Source: Candidatus Albibeggiatoa sp. nov. NOAA
Lineage (GTDB): Bacteria > Pseudomonadota > Gammaproteobacteria > Beggiatoales > Beggiatoaceae
DNA length: 64,000 nt
NCBI GenBank assembly: GCA_025800385.1
Contig: JAOXRS010000066.1
Coordinates: 248,001 to 312,000 of the forward strand
Direction: 5' to 3'
The number at the start of each line of letters is the position of its first letter. Position 1 is the first letter of the stretch. The position numbers and the translations under genes were made by a program. Under the pieces are notes generated by a model that had not been told where the DNA came from, made no database searches, and saw only the letters and a program-made list of their open reading frames with translations. Positions 1 through 9,957 of this stretch are shown here, piece after piece.

Positions 1-1
1 T

Positions 2-271
2 AAATATGCGGAACAGGTGCAATTTGTTGGGATTGCATTGGATCAGAAAGCACCCGTTGAAGCATTTGTTGAACGTATGCAGATGAATTACCCGACTTTA
101 CAAACAGAACGTAAAGGGGTGAGCTTGTCTAAAGAGTTTGGTAATCGACGTGGTGGTTTGCCATTTACCGCAATTGTAAATACTGATGGTACAGTGGTGA
201 CGCGGCATTTAGGTGAGTTACCAGAAGCAAAACTCGATGCTGTCATTCAACAATTGATTGCAGCAAAATAA
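2..271 (+). CDS. Redoxin/TlpA-like thioredoxin-fold protein, C-terminal part
   Basis: The reading frame is open from the first bases of the window, so only the last 90 residues are visible and the start lies upstream. The fragment has the ending of a TlpA/ResA-type redoxin: a 'FVGIALD' strand, a helix, then 'GLPFTAIVNTDGTVV', which matches the cis-proline strand and the following hairpin of the thioredoxin fold. The CxxC active site would lie before the window and cannot be checked. Such proteins are usually periplasmic thiol-disulfide oxidoreductases or membrane-anchored redoxins. A hairpin terminator follows directly, so this is the last gene of its transcript. Confidence 0.75.
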   Translation, partial: KYAEQVQFVGIALDQKAPVEAFVERMQMNYPTLQTERKGVSLSKEFGNRRGGLPFTAIVNTDGTVVTRHLGELPEAKLDAVIQQLIAAK

Positions 272-279
272 CAAATAAG

Positions 280-320
280 CCTCTGAGAAAGATTCATACA
301 ATTGCTCAGAGGTTTGTTTG
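280..320 (+). terminator. Rho-independent terminator after the redoxin gene
   Basis: A perfect 8-bp inverted repeat, CCTCTGAG (280-287) and CTCAGAGG (305-312), is followed by a T-rich stretch. It lies 8 bases after the redoxin stop codon. Confidence 0.7.
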
Positions 321-411
321 ATTGCAGATCACATATGGCTAATGACTAGTATCACTATATTCAATTGGATTTTGCTATTATGGAGTTCAGCTTTTTCAAA
401 GGATGGTTACA

Positions 412-2418
412 ATGTTATTGGCTCTTGAATTGATGGCGGGGACTTACCTTGGTTTGAGAGTATTAGATTTTTATCGGAGACGTAAGAAAAAAACACATAC
501 ACCAAAAACAGATATTTCATCTGAATCAACCTCAGAAGCATCCACTTCAAATCATTACATCAAAACCAGTAGTCTTGCACTGTTCACCTCATCCTTATTT
601 ACAGTCACCAGCACCGCCTCTCCCATTTTACGCGCTACTAACATTATTCTCCTTACTTACACCAGCAGTCCGATTCTAAAACAAGCTGAACAATCAATTA
701 TTCAAGACAAAAAAATCAAAAACGATTTACTCAATGGTTTGGTCATTATCGGTTCTGTGGCGACAGGTGCGTATTTTACCGCTGCGTTGATTATGCTGAT
801 TTATCATGCTGGGAGTAAAGCCTTAACCAAGACTCAACATCGCTCGGAGAAAATGTTGACTGATATTTTTCAAAATCAACCGACTACTGCTTGGATTATA
901 CAAGGTGATACTGAAATTGAAGTGGCGTATCAAGATATTCAAGTCAACGATATTGTGGTGGTGAATACGGGTGAAGTGATACCGATTGATGGCGTGATTA
1001 TCCAAGGTGAAGCAATGGTCGACCAGCATACTTTAACTGGTGAATCGATGCCTGCTGCTAAAAAAACGGGCGAGCAAGTATTTGCAACCACGTTGGTATT
1101 AAGCGGGCGAATTTATATCAAAGTAGAAAAATCAGGCAATGATACGGTTGCAGCGAAAATCAGTCACACTTTAGATAATATGCTTGATTTTAAAACTGAT
1201 GTGCAACTTGTAGGCGAGAAATGGGCGGATAAAGTGGCTGTTCCCTTGTTAGCTCTAGGTGCAGCGGCATTTCCATTTATTGGCCTGTCTCCTACTTTAG
1301 CTATTTTGTATGCCAGTCCGGGAAATATCTTCCGTTTTTGTGGCTCACTACTCACTTTGAATCATTTAATCGTTGCTTCTCGCAATGGGATTTTAGTCAA
1401 AGAAGGGGCGGCATTAGAAAAGCTTACCCATATCGATACAGTAATTTTTGATAAAACAGGCACATTAACCGAAAGTCAGCCCGAAGTGGGTGAGATTATT
1501 ATTTATCATCCATCTTATACAGAAAAGCAAGTACTTAATTATGCCTTAATTGCTGAATATAAAATGACTCACCCGATTGCTCAAGCGATTCAGAACAAAG
1601 CCGAGGAATGGGATTTGCCCATGCCTGAAGTGGATTATTCAGAATATAAAATGGGCTATGGCATCAAAGCCAGTTTTGACAATCAATCGATTTGGGTCGG
1701 CAGTATTTCATTTCTAAAAATGGAAAGGGTTGCTATTCCTGAGAATTTAGAACAAAACTTAATCGAAACTTATCAGGGGCATTCGATGGTGATGGTGGCA
1801 GTCGATGGTGAATTGATTGGTGCAATGGAAATTCATTTTAAAGTGCGCCCAGAAGTAACAAACTTAATTGATGGATTACGTAAACGTGGCATCAAACATA
1901 TTTCGATTTTGTCAGGTGATAATGCTGCACCGACTCGTCATTTAGCTGAAGCAATTCATGCCGATAGTTATTTTCATAATATTCTGCCTGAAGATAAAGC
2001 CCGTATTGTACAGAAATTCCAAAAACAGGGTAAAACCGTATGTTTTGTTGGCGATGGAGTCAATGATGCGATTGCAATGAAACAAGCTGATGTGTCCGTG
2101 TCTTTGCGTGGTGCGTCGTCAGTTGCAACTGATATGGCGCAAGTGATTTTGCTGGATGGGACATTGAATAAATTAGATGAATTGTTCGATTTGTCGAAAA
2201 ATTTGGATAAAAATCTACGTCACAGCATTATTTTCGGAGCGAGTGCTGCCAGTGGCTATGTCATTATTTTTCCGTTGTATTTGCATATTGGATTACTCAC
2301 GACCTTGCTTTCTTCTTTAGTTATTCTAGCAGGGATGGTGACACATGCGATGTTGCCTTTAAAACAGTTAAATCAAGACGAAAATCTCAAACAAATCACT
2401 GATGCAACTAACAATTAA
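412..2418 (+). CDS. P1B-like (heavy-metal-type) P-type ATPase lacking the CPC motif
   Basis: About 668 residues. The P-type ATPase core is complete: TGES (about 209-212, actuator), DKTGTLT with the phosphorylated Asp near 347, the HP dipeptide of P1B pumps (about 387-388) and GDGVND (about 547-552). In the membrane helix before the phosphorylation domain, where metal pumps have CPC, SPC or APC, it has Ser-Pro-Gly (about 302-304). There is no N-terminal CxxC metal-binding domain; instead there is a basic/Ser-Thr-rich stretch. The transported ion therefore cannot be predicted from the usual rules. I start at the second Met (412) because AAAGGA lies 8 bases upstream; the upstream ATG at 403 overlaps that site. 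The end abuts a glutamine-synthetase-family gene, suggesting one transcript. Confidence 0.85.
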   Translation: MLLALELMAGTYLGLRVLDFYRRRKKKTHTPKTDISSESTSEASTSNHYIKTSSLALFTSSLFTVTSTASPILRATNIILLTYTSSPILKQAEQSIIQDKKIKNDLLNGLVIIGSVATGAYFTAALIMLIYHAGSKALTKTQHRSEKMLTDIFQNQPTTAWIIQGDTEIEVAYQDIQVNDIVVVNTGEVIPIDGVIIQGEAMVDQHTLTGESMPAAKKTGEQVFATTLVLSGRIYIKVEKSGNDTVAAKISHTLDNMLDFKTDVQLVGEKWADKVAVPLLALGAAAFPFIGLSPTLAILYASPGNIFRFCGSLLTLNHLIVASRNGILVKEGAALEKLTHIDTVIFDKTGTLTESQPEVGEIIIYHPSYTEKQVLNYALIAEYKMTHPIAQAIQNKAEEWDLPMPEVDYSEYKMGYGIKASFDNQSIWVGSISFLKMERVAIPENLEQNLIETYQGHSMVMVAVDGELIGAMEIHFKVRPEVTNLIDGLRKRGIKHISILSGDNAAPTRHLAEAIHADSYFHNILPEDKARIVQKFQKQGKTVCFVGDGVNDAIAMKQADVSVSLRGASSVATDMAQVILLDGTLNKLDELFDLSKNLDKNLRHSIIFGASAASGYVIIFPLYLHIGLLTTLLSSLVILAGMVTHAMLPLKQLNQDENLKQITDATNN

Positions 2419-2431
2419 AATTAAGCACAAT

Positions 2432-3784
2432 ATGAACAAACAGCAAATTATCGATGCACTGAAGCAAAGTAAGCATAATAAAGTCTGGATTGCCGTCACT
2501 GACATTGATGGACGACCATTGAGTAAGCTGATTCATCGTGACAAAGTATTATCTGCGATAGAAAGCAATGGAATTAGCTATTCTTCTGGGATTTTTGCGG
2601 TTGATATTGCAAATAATATGTATACCAATACTGACCTTTGTGGTTGGCATAAGGGTTTCCCCAATCTCTATGTTCAAATTGATTTAGAGAGTTTTAGGCA
2701 AATCCCGTGGAATGATGATATGCCGTTTTTTCTTGCTGATATGAGTCAACAAAATGATGACATATCACAAGTGTGCCCCCGCAGTTTGTTAAAGCGCATC
2801 GTACAAAAATACACAGAGAAAGGTTATACACCTATATTTTCTCAAGAATATGAGTGGTTTAACTTTGTAGGTACACCACAAGAATTGCAAACTCAGGATT
2901 TCCAAAATTTAACCCCGTTAACGCAAGGCAGTGATGTATATTCAATGCTCAAACCTGCTTTATATCAAAATTATTTCAATGCTCTATTTGACCAACTTGA
3001 AGGCTTTGGAATTCCGTTAGAATGCTTACATACCGAATATGGCGCGGGCTTATATGAGGCAGCGATTCAACATACGGATGTTGTAACTGCTGCGGATAGA
3101 GCGACTTTGTTCAAAACAGGCGTAAAACAAATTGCGTATCAACATGGCTTAACTGCTTCTTTTATTGCGAAACTAAGCGAAACCATGATTGGTTGTGGTG
3201 GGCATTTGCATCAAAATGTTTACAGTGGTGAGAATAATTTATTTTTTGATAGCAATAAACCGCATAATATCAGTGACTTCATGCAAAGTTATATCGCGGG
3301 TCAATTGAAATGTTTACCTGACATTATGCCGATGTTTGCGCCTGTGGTGAATAGTTATAAGCGGCTGCACCCGTATTCTGTTGCACCCATTAATTCGACT
3401 TGGGGATTGGATAACCGAACTTGTGCAGTGCGTACATTAACGGAATCGCCTGAGTCTGCGCGGATTGAACATCGTGTTGCAGGGTCTGATATGAATCCAT
3501 ATCTTGCGATCAGTGCTTGTTTAGCTGCTGGATTGTATGGAATTGAAAATAATTTAAATTTAGCCAATATTGCACCGATTGAAGGCAACGCATATGAACA
3601 TGCACAAACCTTACCCAATAATTTGCAAATCGCGACCGAAAGAATGAAACACTCAGACATTGCAAAAGAGCTATTCGGTGAAGTATTTGTTGACCACTTT
3701 GTCAAAACCCGAGAATGGGAGTGGGAACAATATGATGAGGAGCAACTTGATTGGGAATTAAAACGCTATTTCGAATCCGTTTAA
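2432..3784 (+). CDS. Glutamine synthetase family protein
   Basis: About 450 residues. The catalytic beta/alpha barrel of the GS superfamily is recognisable: 'SQEYEWF' gives metal-binding glutamates, 'GCGGHLHQN' is the ATP/metal histidine motif, and 'NRTCAVR' followed by 'SARIEHRVAGSDMNPY' is the late Arg/Glu region. Length and divergence resemble the gamma-glutamyl-amine ligases (PuuA-like and related GS-III-like proteins) more than housekeeping GlnA, since the classical adenylylation-site loop is not evident. The substrate is unknown. An in-frame ATG at 2402 inside the ATPase gene is possible, but the protein similarity begins at MNKQQ. The 13-base gap to the ATPase suggests cotranscription. 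Confidence 0.8.
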   Translation: MNKQQIIDALKQSKHNKVWIAVTDIDGRPLSKLIHRDKVLSAIESNGISYSSGIFAVDIANNMYTNTDLCGWHKGFPNLYVQIDLESFRQIPWNDDMPFFLADMSQQNDDISQVCPRSLLKRIVQKYTEKGYTPIFSQEYEWFNFVGTPQELQTQDFQNLTPLTQGSDVYSMLKPALYQNYFNALFDQLEGFGIPLECLHTEYGAGLYEAAIQHTDVVTAADRATLFKTGVKQIAYQHGLTASFIAKLSETMIGCGGHLHQNVYSGENNLFFDSNKPHNISDFMQSYIAGQLKCLPDIMPMFAPVVNSYKRLHPYSVAPINSTWGLDNRTCAVRTLTESPESARIEHRVAGSDMNPYLAISACLAAGLYGIENNLNLANIAPIEGNAYEHAQTLPNNLQIATERMKHSDIAKELFGEVFVDHFVKTREWEWEQYDEEQLDWELKRYFESV

Positions 3785-3814
3785 AACGCTGTTGCCATAT
3801 CCATATTTTGCAAA

Positions 3815-4657
3815 TTATGGCTTAACAAACGTCACCATAAATTCCCATACACACAAGCCTGAATCGGGTGAGATATGATAAATGCGCTCGTTTTCGGCTA
3901 GAAAGTGGGGAGTATCTAAAAAATAGACTTCAAATGTCTTTCTTTTAAAACCTGCACTTTCAAAAATTTCTTTTAATCTTAATGGTGTATACAATATTTG
4001 TACTTGGTCATTTTTCGATTCATATAATGAACTTTTGGCAATATTAATTGAACCATCAGTGGCTAAATGACTAAATTTTTTATCAAGATAAGCAATTTCT
4101 TGTACAAAATAGACGGAAGGATATAAACCACGCAAAAAGCCTGAGGGTTTTAAAACTCGATAGAATTCCTGAATCATTTTTCTGTTTGCCAAATCATTGG
4201 ATGATAAAACAGAATTTGACGTAATCACATAATCAAATTGATTGGATAGAAATGAAAGTTTTGTCGAGTCTTCGATACTGTAAGTGATCTTATCGTGCGA
4301 ATAATCTTGTTGGGCAATGTCGATAGCATCTTGTGACCAATCAGTGCAATGAATAGATTTAATATGAGGGAAATGCTCGGTAATATATTGTTGTAAATGG
4401 ATCTTAGAGCCACACCCCGGAATTAAAATGTGTTTAACTTGTTCATTTATCTCAATACAAAAATCTTCACAAACTTGGGTATCATCGGTAACACTGATGA
4501 CTGTACCAGCATAACCTAACCCGCTGTGTGTATTATTCCAAGAATACTTTTCGGCCTCAATTTCAGTTTGAAACTGGTCAAATAATGACTCGACTTCAGA
4601 ATCATCTATTGCGCTTAAGTTCGCTCTACCTTGATGCGTAATCACCCATCTGTACAT
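3815..4657 (-). CDS. Class I SAM-dependent methyltransferase
   Basis: 280 residues. A Rossmann-type methyltransferase core starts near residue 76: 'ILIPGCGSK' is motif I, an acidic residue follows in 'CTDWS' (about 106), 'FDYVITSNSVL' is motif IV and 'FYRVLKPSGFL' is motif VI of the Methyltransf_11 family. The first 70 residues carry no domain I recognise. It stands alone, convergent with the GS-like gene (30 bases between stops) and divergent from ilvD. The acceptor substrate cannot be deduced. Confidence 0.7.
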   Translation of the reverse strand: MYRWVITHQGRANLSAIDDSEVESLFDQFQTEIEAEKYSWNNTHSGLGYAGTVISVTDDTQVCEDFCIEINEQVKHILIPGCGSKIHLQQYITEHFPHIKSIHCTDWSQDAIDIAQQDYSHDKITYSIEDSTKLSFLSNQFDYVITSNSVLSSNDLANRKMIQEFYRVLKPSGFLRGLYPSVYFVQEIAYLDKKFSHLATDGSINIAKSSLYESKNDQVQILYTPLRLKEIFESAGFKRKTFEVYFLDTPHFLAENERIYHISPDSGLCVWEFMVTFVKP

Positions 4658-4986
4658 AGACCATTTCCTGTGCGTATTCCAGTAAGTTTTAAATTATCAT
4701 GTTCTCTATAAAAAATGCAATTTATCGCAATGTCGTTTGGTATATAGCTTAATCTAGTATTTTGAAATGTTGTGGTCTTTCATAAATTTCGGGAACTTAC
4801 TATGGCTCTTTCCAAAGCTTCCACCTGTAAAAGCAATATGTAAGTCAATCACTTTTTAGCTGATTTCCAATACTTAATGGCTATTCTATGCATCTCATAC
4901 CGATGAATCTTTGTTCTAAATTGCAAATTTTGTTTTAAACCTCTAAAATTTCGTCGTTTAACACCTGTTTTATTTCGGAGACATCA
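4658..4986. other. Divergent intergenic region before ilvD
   Basis: 329 bases between the divergent methyltransferase and ilvD genes. A plausible sigma-70 promoter for ilvD is TTGTTC (4911-4916), 17 bases, TTTAAA (4934-4939). The ilvD ribosome site GGAG lies at about 4976. I see no leader-peptide attenuator with runs of branched-chain codons and no other gene. Confidence 0.3.
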
Positions 4987-6672
4987 ATGTCCAATGGTTT
5001 AAATAAAGTGAGTGCAAAAATCACTCAGCCCAAATCACAAGGTGCATCACAAGCCATGTTATATGGCACGGGCTTGACCAAAGAAGATATGCAAAAAGCT
5101 CAAGTCGGTATTTCCAGCGTGTGGTACGACGGCAATACTTGTAACATGCATTTGATGGATTTAGCGACAAAAGTCAAAGAAGGTGTGGTCGCTGCGGGTT
5201 TAGTGGGAATGCGCTTTAATACCATTGGTGTTAGTGATGGGATTTCTATGGGTACGCGCGGCATGAGTTACTCATTGCAATCGCGTGATATTATTGCGGA
5301 TTCAATCGAAACAGTGATGAGTGCGCAATGGTACGATGCTAATATTTCGATTCCGGGTTGTGATAAAAATATGCCGGGATGCATCATGGCAATGGGTCGT
5401 TTAAACCGTCCTTCTATCATGGTTTACGGCGGTACGATTAAACCAGGGTACGACAAGCAAAAACAACCTTTAGATGTGGTGTCTGCATTCCAATCTTACG
5501 GCGCGTATTTAACAGGTAATATCACTGAAGAAGAACGTCAAACCATTGTCAGCTGTTCAATTCCGGGAGCGGGTGCATGTGGCGGTATGTACACGGCGAA
5601 TACAATGGCAACTGCAATCGAAGCTTTAGGCATGAGCTTACCTTACAGTTCTTCTACGCCTGCGGTTGATCCTAAGAAAATGCAAGAATGTGTTGAAGCA
5701 GGTAAAGCGATTTATCACTTATTAGAAAAAGACATCAAGCCACGCGATATTATGACCCGTGAAGCGTTTGAAAATGCAATGGTGATGGTGATGGCATTAG
5801 GCGGCTCAACCAATGCCGTATTGCACTTAATTGCGATGGCACGTTCAGTTGACGTTGATGTAAGCATTGATGACTTCCAAGCGGTGAGCGATCGTATTCC
5901 TTTCATTGCTGACTTGAAACCAAGCGGCAAATACGTGATGGAAGATGTGCATAATATTGGTGGCACACCTGCTGTCATGAAATACTTGTTAGACAAAGGC
6001 TTGTTAAATGGTGATTGCTTAACTGTAACAGGCAAAACCATTGCAGAAAACTTAGCTGATGTGAAATCTATTGCAGAAATTGAGCAAGATGTAATCGTAC
6101 CATTGGAAAAACCAATTAAAGAATCTGGTCACATCCAAATCTTAAAAGGCAATTTAGCCCCAGAAGGTTCAGTTGCAAAAATCACAGGTAAAGAAGGCTT
6201 AATTTTCTCAGGCCCTGCAAAAGTCTATGATTGTGAAGAAGATATGCTTGCGGCATTGGAAAACAAACAAATTGGCAAAGGCGACGTGATTATCATCCGT
6301 TACGAAGGCCCTAAAGGTGGCCCCGGTATGCCAGAAATGTTGACCCCAACTTCTGCAATTATGGGTGCGGGCTTAGGCTCTGATGTGGCATTGTTGACTG
6401 ATGGCCGTTTCTCAGGTGGTTCTCACGGCTTTATCGTTGGTCATATCGTCCCTGAAGCACAAGAAGGCGGTCCAATTGCTTTAGTTGAAAATGGTGACAT
6501 CGTGACGATTGATGCAGACAACAATTTGTTAAGCGTTGATGTGGATGATGCAACCATGGCAAAACGTAAAGAAGCGTGGAAAATGCCAGAATTTAAAGCA
6601 AAACGCGGCACATTATACAAATACATCAAAACGGTGAAAACAGCGTCAGAAGGTTGTGTGACTGACGAATAA
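4987..6672 (+). CDS. ilvD: Dihydroxy-acid dehydratase
   Basis: 561 residues, full length for the IlvD/Edd family. It dehydrates 2,3-dihydroxy-isovalerate and 2,3-dihydroxy-3-methylvalerate in valine and isoleucine synthesis, using an iron-sulfur cluster in the cytoplasm. Visible hallmarks are '[14 protein letters not shown]', the cluster motif 'GCDKNMPG', '[12 protein letters not shown]' and the C-terminal '[11 protein letters not shown]'. GGAG sits 7 bases before the ATG. It is a single gene bounded by its own leader and terminator; the other ilv genes are not in this window. Codon use is biased toward strongly preferred codons, as expected for a well-expressed enzyme. Confidence 0.97.
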   Translation: MSNGLNKVSAKITQPKSQGASQAMLYGTGLTKEDMQKAQVGISSVWYDGNTCNMHLMDLATKVKEGVVAAGLVGMRFNTIGVSDGISMGTRGMSYSLQSRDIIADSIETVMSAQWYDANISIPGCDKNMPGCIMAMGRLNRPSIMVYGGTIKPGYDKQKQPLDVVSAFQSYGAYLTGNITEEERQTIVSCSIPGAGACGGMYTANTMATAIEALGMSLPYSSSTPAVDPKKMQECVEAGKAIYHLLEKDIKPRDIMTREAFENAMVMVMALGGSTNAVLHLIAMARSVDVDVSIDDFQAVSDRIPFIADLKPSGKYVMEDVHNIGGTPAVMKYLLDKGLLNGDCLTVTGKTIAENLADVKSIAEIEQDVIVPLEKPIKESGHIQILKGNLAPEGSVAKITGKEGLIFSGPAKVYDCEEDMLAALENKQIGKGDVIIIRYEGPKGGPGMPEMLTPTSAIMGAGLGSDVALLTDGRFSGGSHGFIVGHIVPEAQEGGPIALVENGDIVTIDADNNLLSVDVDDATMAKRKEAWKMPEFKAKRGTLYKYIKTVKTASEGCVTDE

Positions 6673-6697
6673 ATAATTTGCCTAGTGTATGATTGAT

Positions 6698-6734
6698 AAA
6701 GCTGTTAATTCCTTGATGAGTTAGCAGCTTTTTT
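6698..6734 (+). terminator. Rho-independent terminator after ilvD
   Basis: AAAGCTGTTAA (6698-6708) pairs, with one G-U, to TTAGCAGCTTT (6721-6731), followed by a run of T. Confidence 0.75.
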
Positions 6735-6913
6735 ACGTTACAACACATATTATATTTTGCATTATCTCTGCGAATATCACGTTTAGACAAAAATTACTTG
6801 GTTGTCGAGTCAAATTCATTTACACTAAAATAAATTTTTTGAATGGGGTTGACGTTTGTCGACTGATATCAACCTAGGGTATCTAATGTAGATCAACCTT
6901 TAGCGAGGCTCTC

Positions 6914-7138
6914 ATGATGAATTTTGCTGCTATTTTGAAAACCAGTTTTCGTTATCTTATGATTGCAAGTTTACTGGCATCATTGGGCATTATGACAGGT
7001 TGTAAACGCAGTAATTTATTAGACGACGATTCCACACCAAATAAAGTCGCACCATTGCAGGGTTCTGGACAAATTAACTGTGATGATGTAAACAACCGAG
7101 CAGAATGCAAAACTGTCGATGACCGTATTACTCGATAA
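6914..7138 (+). CDS. Small lipoprotein, function unknown
   Basis: 74 residues. A basic N-terminus and a hydrophobic segment end in 'GIMTGCKRS', a usable lipobox with the lipidated Cys near residue 30. The mature part is only about 45 residues, polar and Asp-rich, with two more cysteines (in 'INCDDV' and 'AECKTV') that could form a disulfide. I recognise no family. Upstream (6847-6898), GGTTGA and two copies of ATCAACCT form inverted and direct repeats that could be an operator. Annotation rests on the signal sequence and start context. Confidence 0.6.
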   Translation: MMNFAAILKTSFRYLMIASLLASLGIMTGCKRSNLLDDDSTPNKVAPLQGSGQINCDDVNNRAECKTVDDRITR

Positions 7139-7321
7139 ATTTTGACAAAAAAACCTCAATATTTTTGTTTAATTGATTGATAATTGTACATTGTTCATTG
7201 ATAATTGTTTTGAAGGATGGGTATAGGTAGTTCTCAAGGTCGAGGATATTTTTTCCTATATCTAAAAATAATTTATACGCTTTGTATGCAATAACCAACT
7301 TTAACAACAAGGAGGCATGTT

Positions 7322-7573
7322 ATGTTCGGCGAACACCATGATATTCCAAAAGAATTTCCTGAATATAAGGATGTGATTAAAAGATTATGTGAAGAAGACT
7401 CTGATTTTCAATTGATGTATGTTGAATACCACGGCTTAGACGATGAAATTTTGAAAATTGAACAAAACATCGAAGCCACATCTGACACTTATGCAGAAGA
7501 GCTAAAGAAAAAACGTGCTTTATTAAAAGACCGAATTTACAACCGTTTAGTTGAAGAAGGCGCGCCAGCGTAA
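7322..7573 (+). CDS. YdcH/DUF465 family small protein
   Basis: 83 residues, mostly helical and charged. The pattern 'FPEYKDVIKRLCEEDSDF', a central 'YHGLDDEI' and a terminal 'KKRALLKDRIYNRL' is typical of the DUF465/YdcH family of short coiled-coil proteins, whose role is not known. A strong AAGGAGG lies just upstream of the ATG. The preceding 180 bases are AT-rich with no convincing gene. Confidence 0.85.
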   Translation: MFGEHHDIPKEFPEYKDVIKRLCEEDSDFQLMYVEYHGLDDEILKIEQNIEATSDTYAEELKKKRALLKDRIYNRLVEEGAPA

Positions 7574-7614
7574 CTTCCTTAATGAGGCCAAATCTTGAGG
7601 TTGTTTTATACACT

Positions 7615-8493
7615 TCAGGGTTTGGCGCGAGAAAGTGGCTCTAAACCTACCTGACCACATTTTTTCCCCGCTAACCAGCACGCTTCATGTAACGCCATTG
7701 ATAAATCTTGTTGACGGCAAAAGCTATCAATCAAACTGGCATTAAATGTATCCCCAGCCCCTAAAGTGTCTACAACTTGTGGTGGCGGATAAGCTGGACT
7801 ATGTAATATTTGACCTTTCATGTCCATTGCATATGCTCCCAAATGCCCCCACGCGCATACCAGTTCAGTATCCGTTACTTGTTGTCTTAAATCTCGTAAA
7901 AAATCCGCAGCATTATAATAGGCATGATGATGGGCAAAGCTCTGAGAACACAAAAGCAAATCAGCATATTGAAATAATCGCTCAATACCTAAACGTGGCT
8001 TTTCTATTTCCAGCGAAATGGGTAAATCTGGTTGCTGTTGTTTCACCCATTGCAGCATGTGATAAGTTTCAATGACGTTGCGTCCTTCAAAATGTACCCA
8101 ATCAAATCGTGATAAATCAACTTTTTGGAATTGTTGAAAACTCAACTCAGGGATATTGCGATGATGCACAATGGTGCGCGAGCCTGTTTGCTGGCTGAGT
8201 AAAATATAAGACGTAGGTACTTTACCTTGTTTCTCGACTTGACAGTAATCGGTATTAATTTGGTGTCGCTGCAAATCAGCAAGAATCGTTCGACCATCTG
8301 GCTCGTCAACCCAAACCCCAGCCCAACTACATTGATGTTGCAACTGACTTAAAACCACTAAAGTATTGGTTGCATTACCACCTCGACAAATACGCTGGCC
8401 TGCAACGCGCATTTCTGTATCTTCTTTTGGGTATTCATCAACAATATTGATAACATCTAGGGTTGCAATACCAACCGCGAGAATCTGGCTCAT
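7615..8493 (-). CDS. PfkB-family carbohydrate kinase, ketohexokinase-like
   Basis: 292 residues. The ribokinase fold is supported by the N-terminal 'CRGGNATNT' sugar-binding motif and by 'DTLGAGDTFNASL' near the C-terminus, with the catalytic Asp at about 248 in GAGD. The compact length and the N-terminal 'ILAVGIATLDVINIVDEYP' resemble ketohexokinase-like PfkB proteins. It should phosphorylate a sugar or nucleoside with ATP in the cytoplasm; the exact substrate is not predictable. It is a single gene convergent with the YdcH gene. Confidence 0.85.
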   Translation of the reverse strand: MSQILAVGIATLDVINIVDEYPKEDTEMRVAGQRICRGGNATNTLVVLSQLQHQCSWAGVWVDEPDGRTILADLQRHQINTDYCQVEKQGKVPTSYILLSQQTGSRTIVHHRNIPELSFQQFQKVDLSRFDWVHFEGRNVIETYHMLQWVKQQQPDLPISLEIEKPRLGIERLFQYADLLLCSQSFAHHHAYYNAADFLRDLRQQVTDTELVCAWGHLGAYAMDMKGQILHSPAYPPPQVVDTLGAGDTFNASLIDSFCRQQDLSMALHEACWLAGKKCGQVGLEPLSRAKP

Positions 8494-8625
8494 GAGTAAA
8501 ATCTTACACCAAATAGATTGAAATATAACATATTATTAAGAAAGGCAATTTTTTACCTGAAATAGATGTAAGATGCAAGCTAATGTTGATGGCTCTGTCA
8601 AAGTCGTTGTTGAAAAACTTTGCTT

Positions 8626-9957
8626 TTACAGTTTCCGCTTTCGGGTAGTGTCATATAACTCAGCAAGTGGCCTATCTAAAATGCCTTCTAAAGCTTGATT
8701 CGTCTCAGCTAAAACATTATCTAATGATTTCCCCCACACATCATTGCTTTTTACTTTTTCTGGACGTAGCAAAAGCCCTGACAAATCTTTATATAAATCC
8801 AATAACGTCGACTCATGAATATCTCGTGATAAAACATAAGTGCCTTTATGTGTACGATGAATCCATTGTTTATCATGCAAATGGTTTAATAAAGATTCTA
8901 AGCTTACATCAGGCAAAGAAGCCTCCAAACTTAATAACTTTTTAAAACTGACATCTTTGCAAGATTTTTGGGCTTGGCGTAAATGGCCTAAAATCCGATA
9001 CGCCCAAATCAAAGCATTACCGGGGACACAAGGAATTGCCTGCTCTTCTGGACGATGATAGCTGGTCATCGATCGGGTGACTTCCGCCCCCAGCAAAATA
9101 ATCAACCACGATAAATATACCCAAATTAAAAAGATCGGAATCACAGCCAATGTGCCATACACCAGCTCATAAGTTGGGAAGCGGGTGACATAAAAAGCAA
9201 ATCCACGTTTAGCAATTTCAAATAAAATAGCAGCGATTAAGCCACCCAATATACCGTGATACAAAGGGACGTGACGATAGGGCACTGTGACATAAATCAA
9301 TGTAAATGCAGCGGTGCTAAGTAAAAACGGTGACATACGCAAAATCTGTTCTTTAATACCCAAGATATCCGCAACATCAACCAATATAGGTAATTCGGCC
9401 AAATAAGATGTTGTCACAATACTAATACCGACTAACAAAGGGCCTAGGCTCAATACAACCCAATACATCATAAAAACCGATACACCTTGCCGACGTTCTC
9501 GCTTTCTGACTTCCCAAATATCGTTTAATGCATGGTCAATTGTTTCCATCAATAGCAGTGCTGTAATCACAAGAAAAATTACCCCCAATGCCGTTAATTG
9601 TGAGGCTTTTTTGGTAAATTCGATAAAGTATTCTTGAATCATTTCCTGTGATGCGGGAACAAAATTCTTAAAAATGAAATCTTGTAATTGCTCACTGACA
9701 GATTCAAATACGGGAAAGGCAGCGAGGATTGAAAAGCCAACTGCAAGCATCGGCACTAAGGATAAAAGTGTGGCATAAGTCAAAGCAGCAGCAGTTTGTG
9801 CACAACGATCAGTAATAAAACGGATTGCAACATAGTGAGTAAATTTGACAGCCCAAATTAAAGGACGCGCAATAAATAGGGTAGTTTTATATAAGAACGT
9901 CAATATCAAACCAAAGGTAATTGGCCGAGTCAGCAGCGCGTAAATTGAAGGCATCAT
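8626..9957 (-). CDS. YihY/BrkB-family inner membrane protein
   Basis: 443 residues. The N-terminal 300 residues carry about six membrane segments with family hallmarks 'TDRCAQTAAALTYATLLSLVPMLA' (first part of the YihY domain) and 'ILFEIAKRGFAFYV'. The last about 150 residues are soluble and look like a winged-helix-type extension. The family was once called RNase BN in error; its true function is unknown. It is a single gene; the promoter side is the 258-base gap before the large lipoprotein gene. Confidence 0.88.
   Translation of the reverse strand: MMPSIYALLTRPITFGLILTFLYKTTLFIARPLIWAVKFTHYVAIRFITDRCAQTAAALTYATLLSLVPMLAVGFSILAAFPVFESVSEQLQDFIFKNFVPASQEMIQEYFIEFTKKASQLTALGVIFLVITALLLMETIDHALNDIWEVRKRERRQGVSVFMMYWVVLSLGPLLVGISIVTTSYLAELPILVDVADILGIKEQILRMSPFLLSTAAFTLIYVTVPYRHVPLYHGILGGLIAAILFEIAKRGFAFYVTRFPTYELVYGTLAVIPIFLIWVYLSWLIILLGAEVTRSMTSYHRPEEQAIPCVPGNALIWAYRILGHLRQAQKSCKDVSFKKLLSLEASLPDVSLESLLNHLHDKQWIHRTHKGTYVLSRDIHESTLLDLYKDLSGLLLRPEKVKSNDVWGKSLDNVLAETNQALEGILDRPLAELYDTTRKRKL

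Noticed and set aside
6847..6898. Promoter plus operator of the small lipoprotein gene
   Set aside because: TTGACG is present, but no -10 lies at normal spacing; only the repeats are noted in the gene entry.
7128..7310. 60-residue minus-strand ORF between the lipoprotein and YdcH genes
   Set aside because: AT-rich, no ribosome site, overlaps the end of the lipoprotein gene and has no family features.
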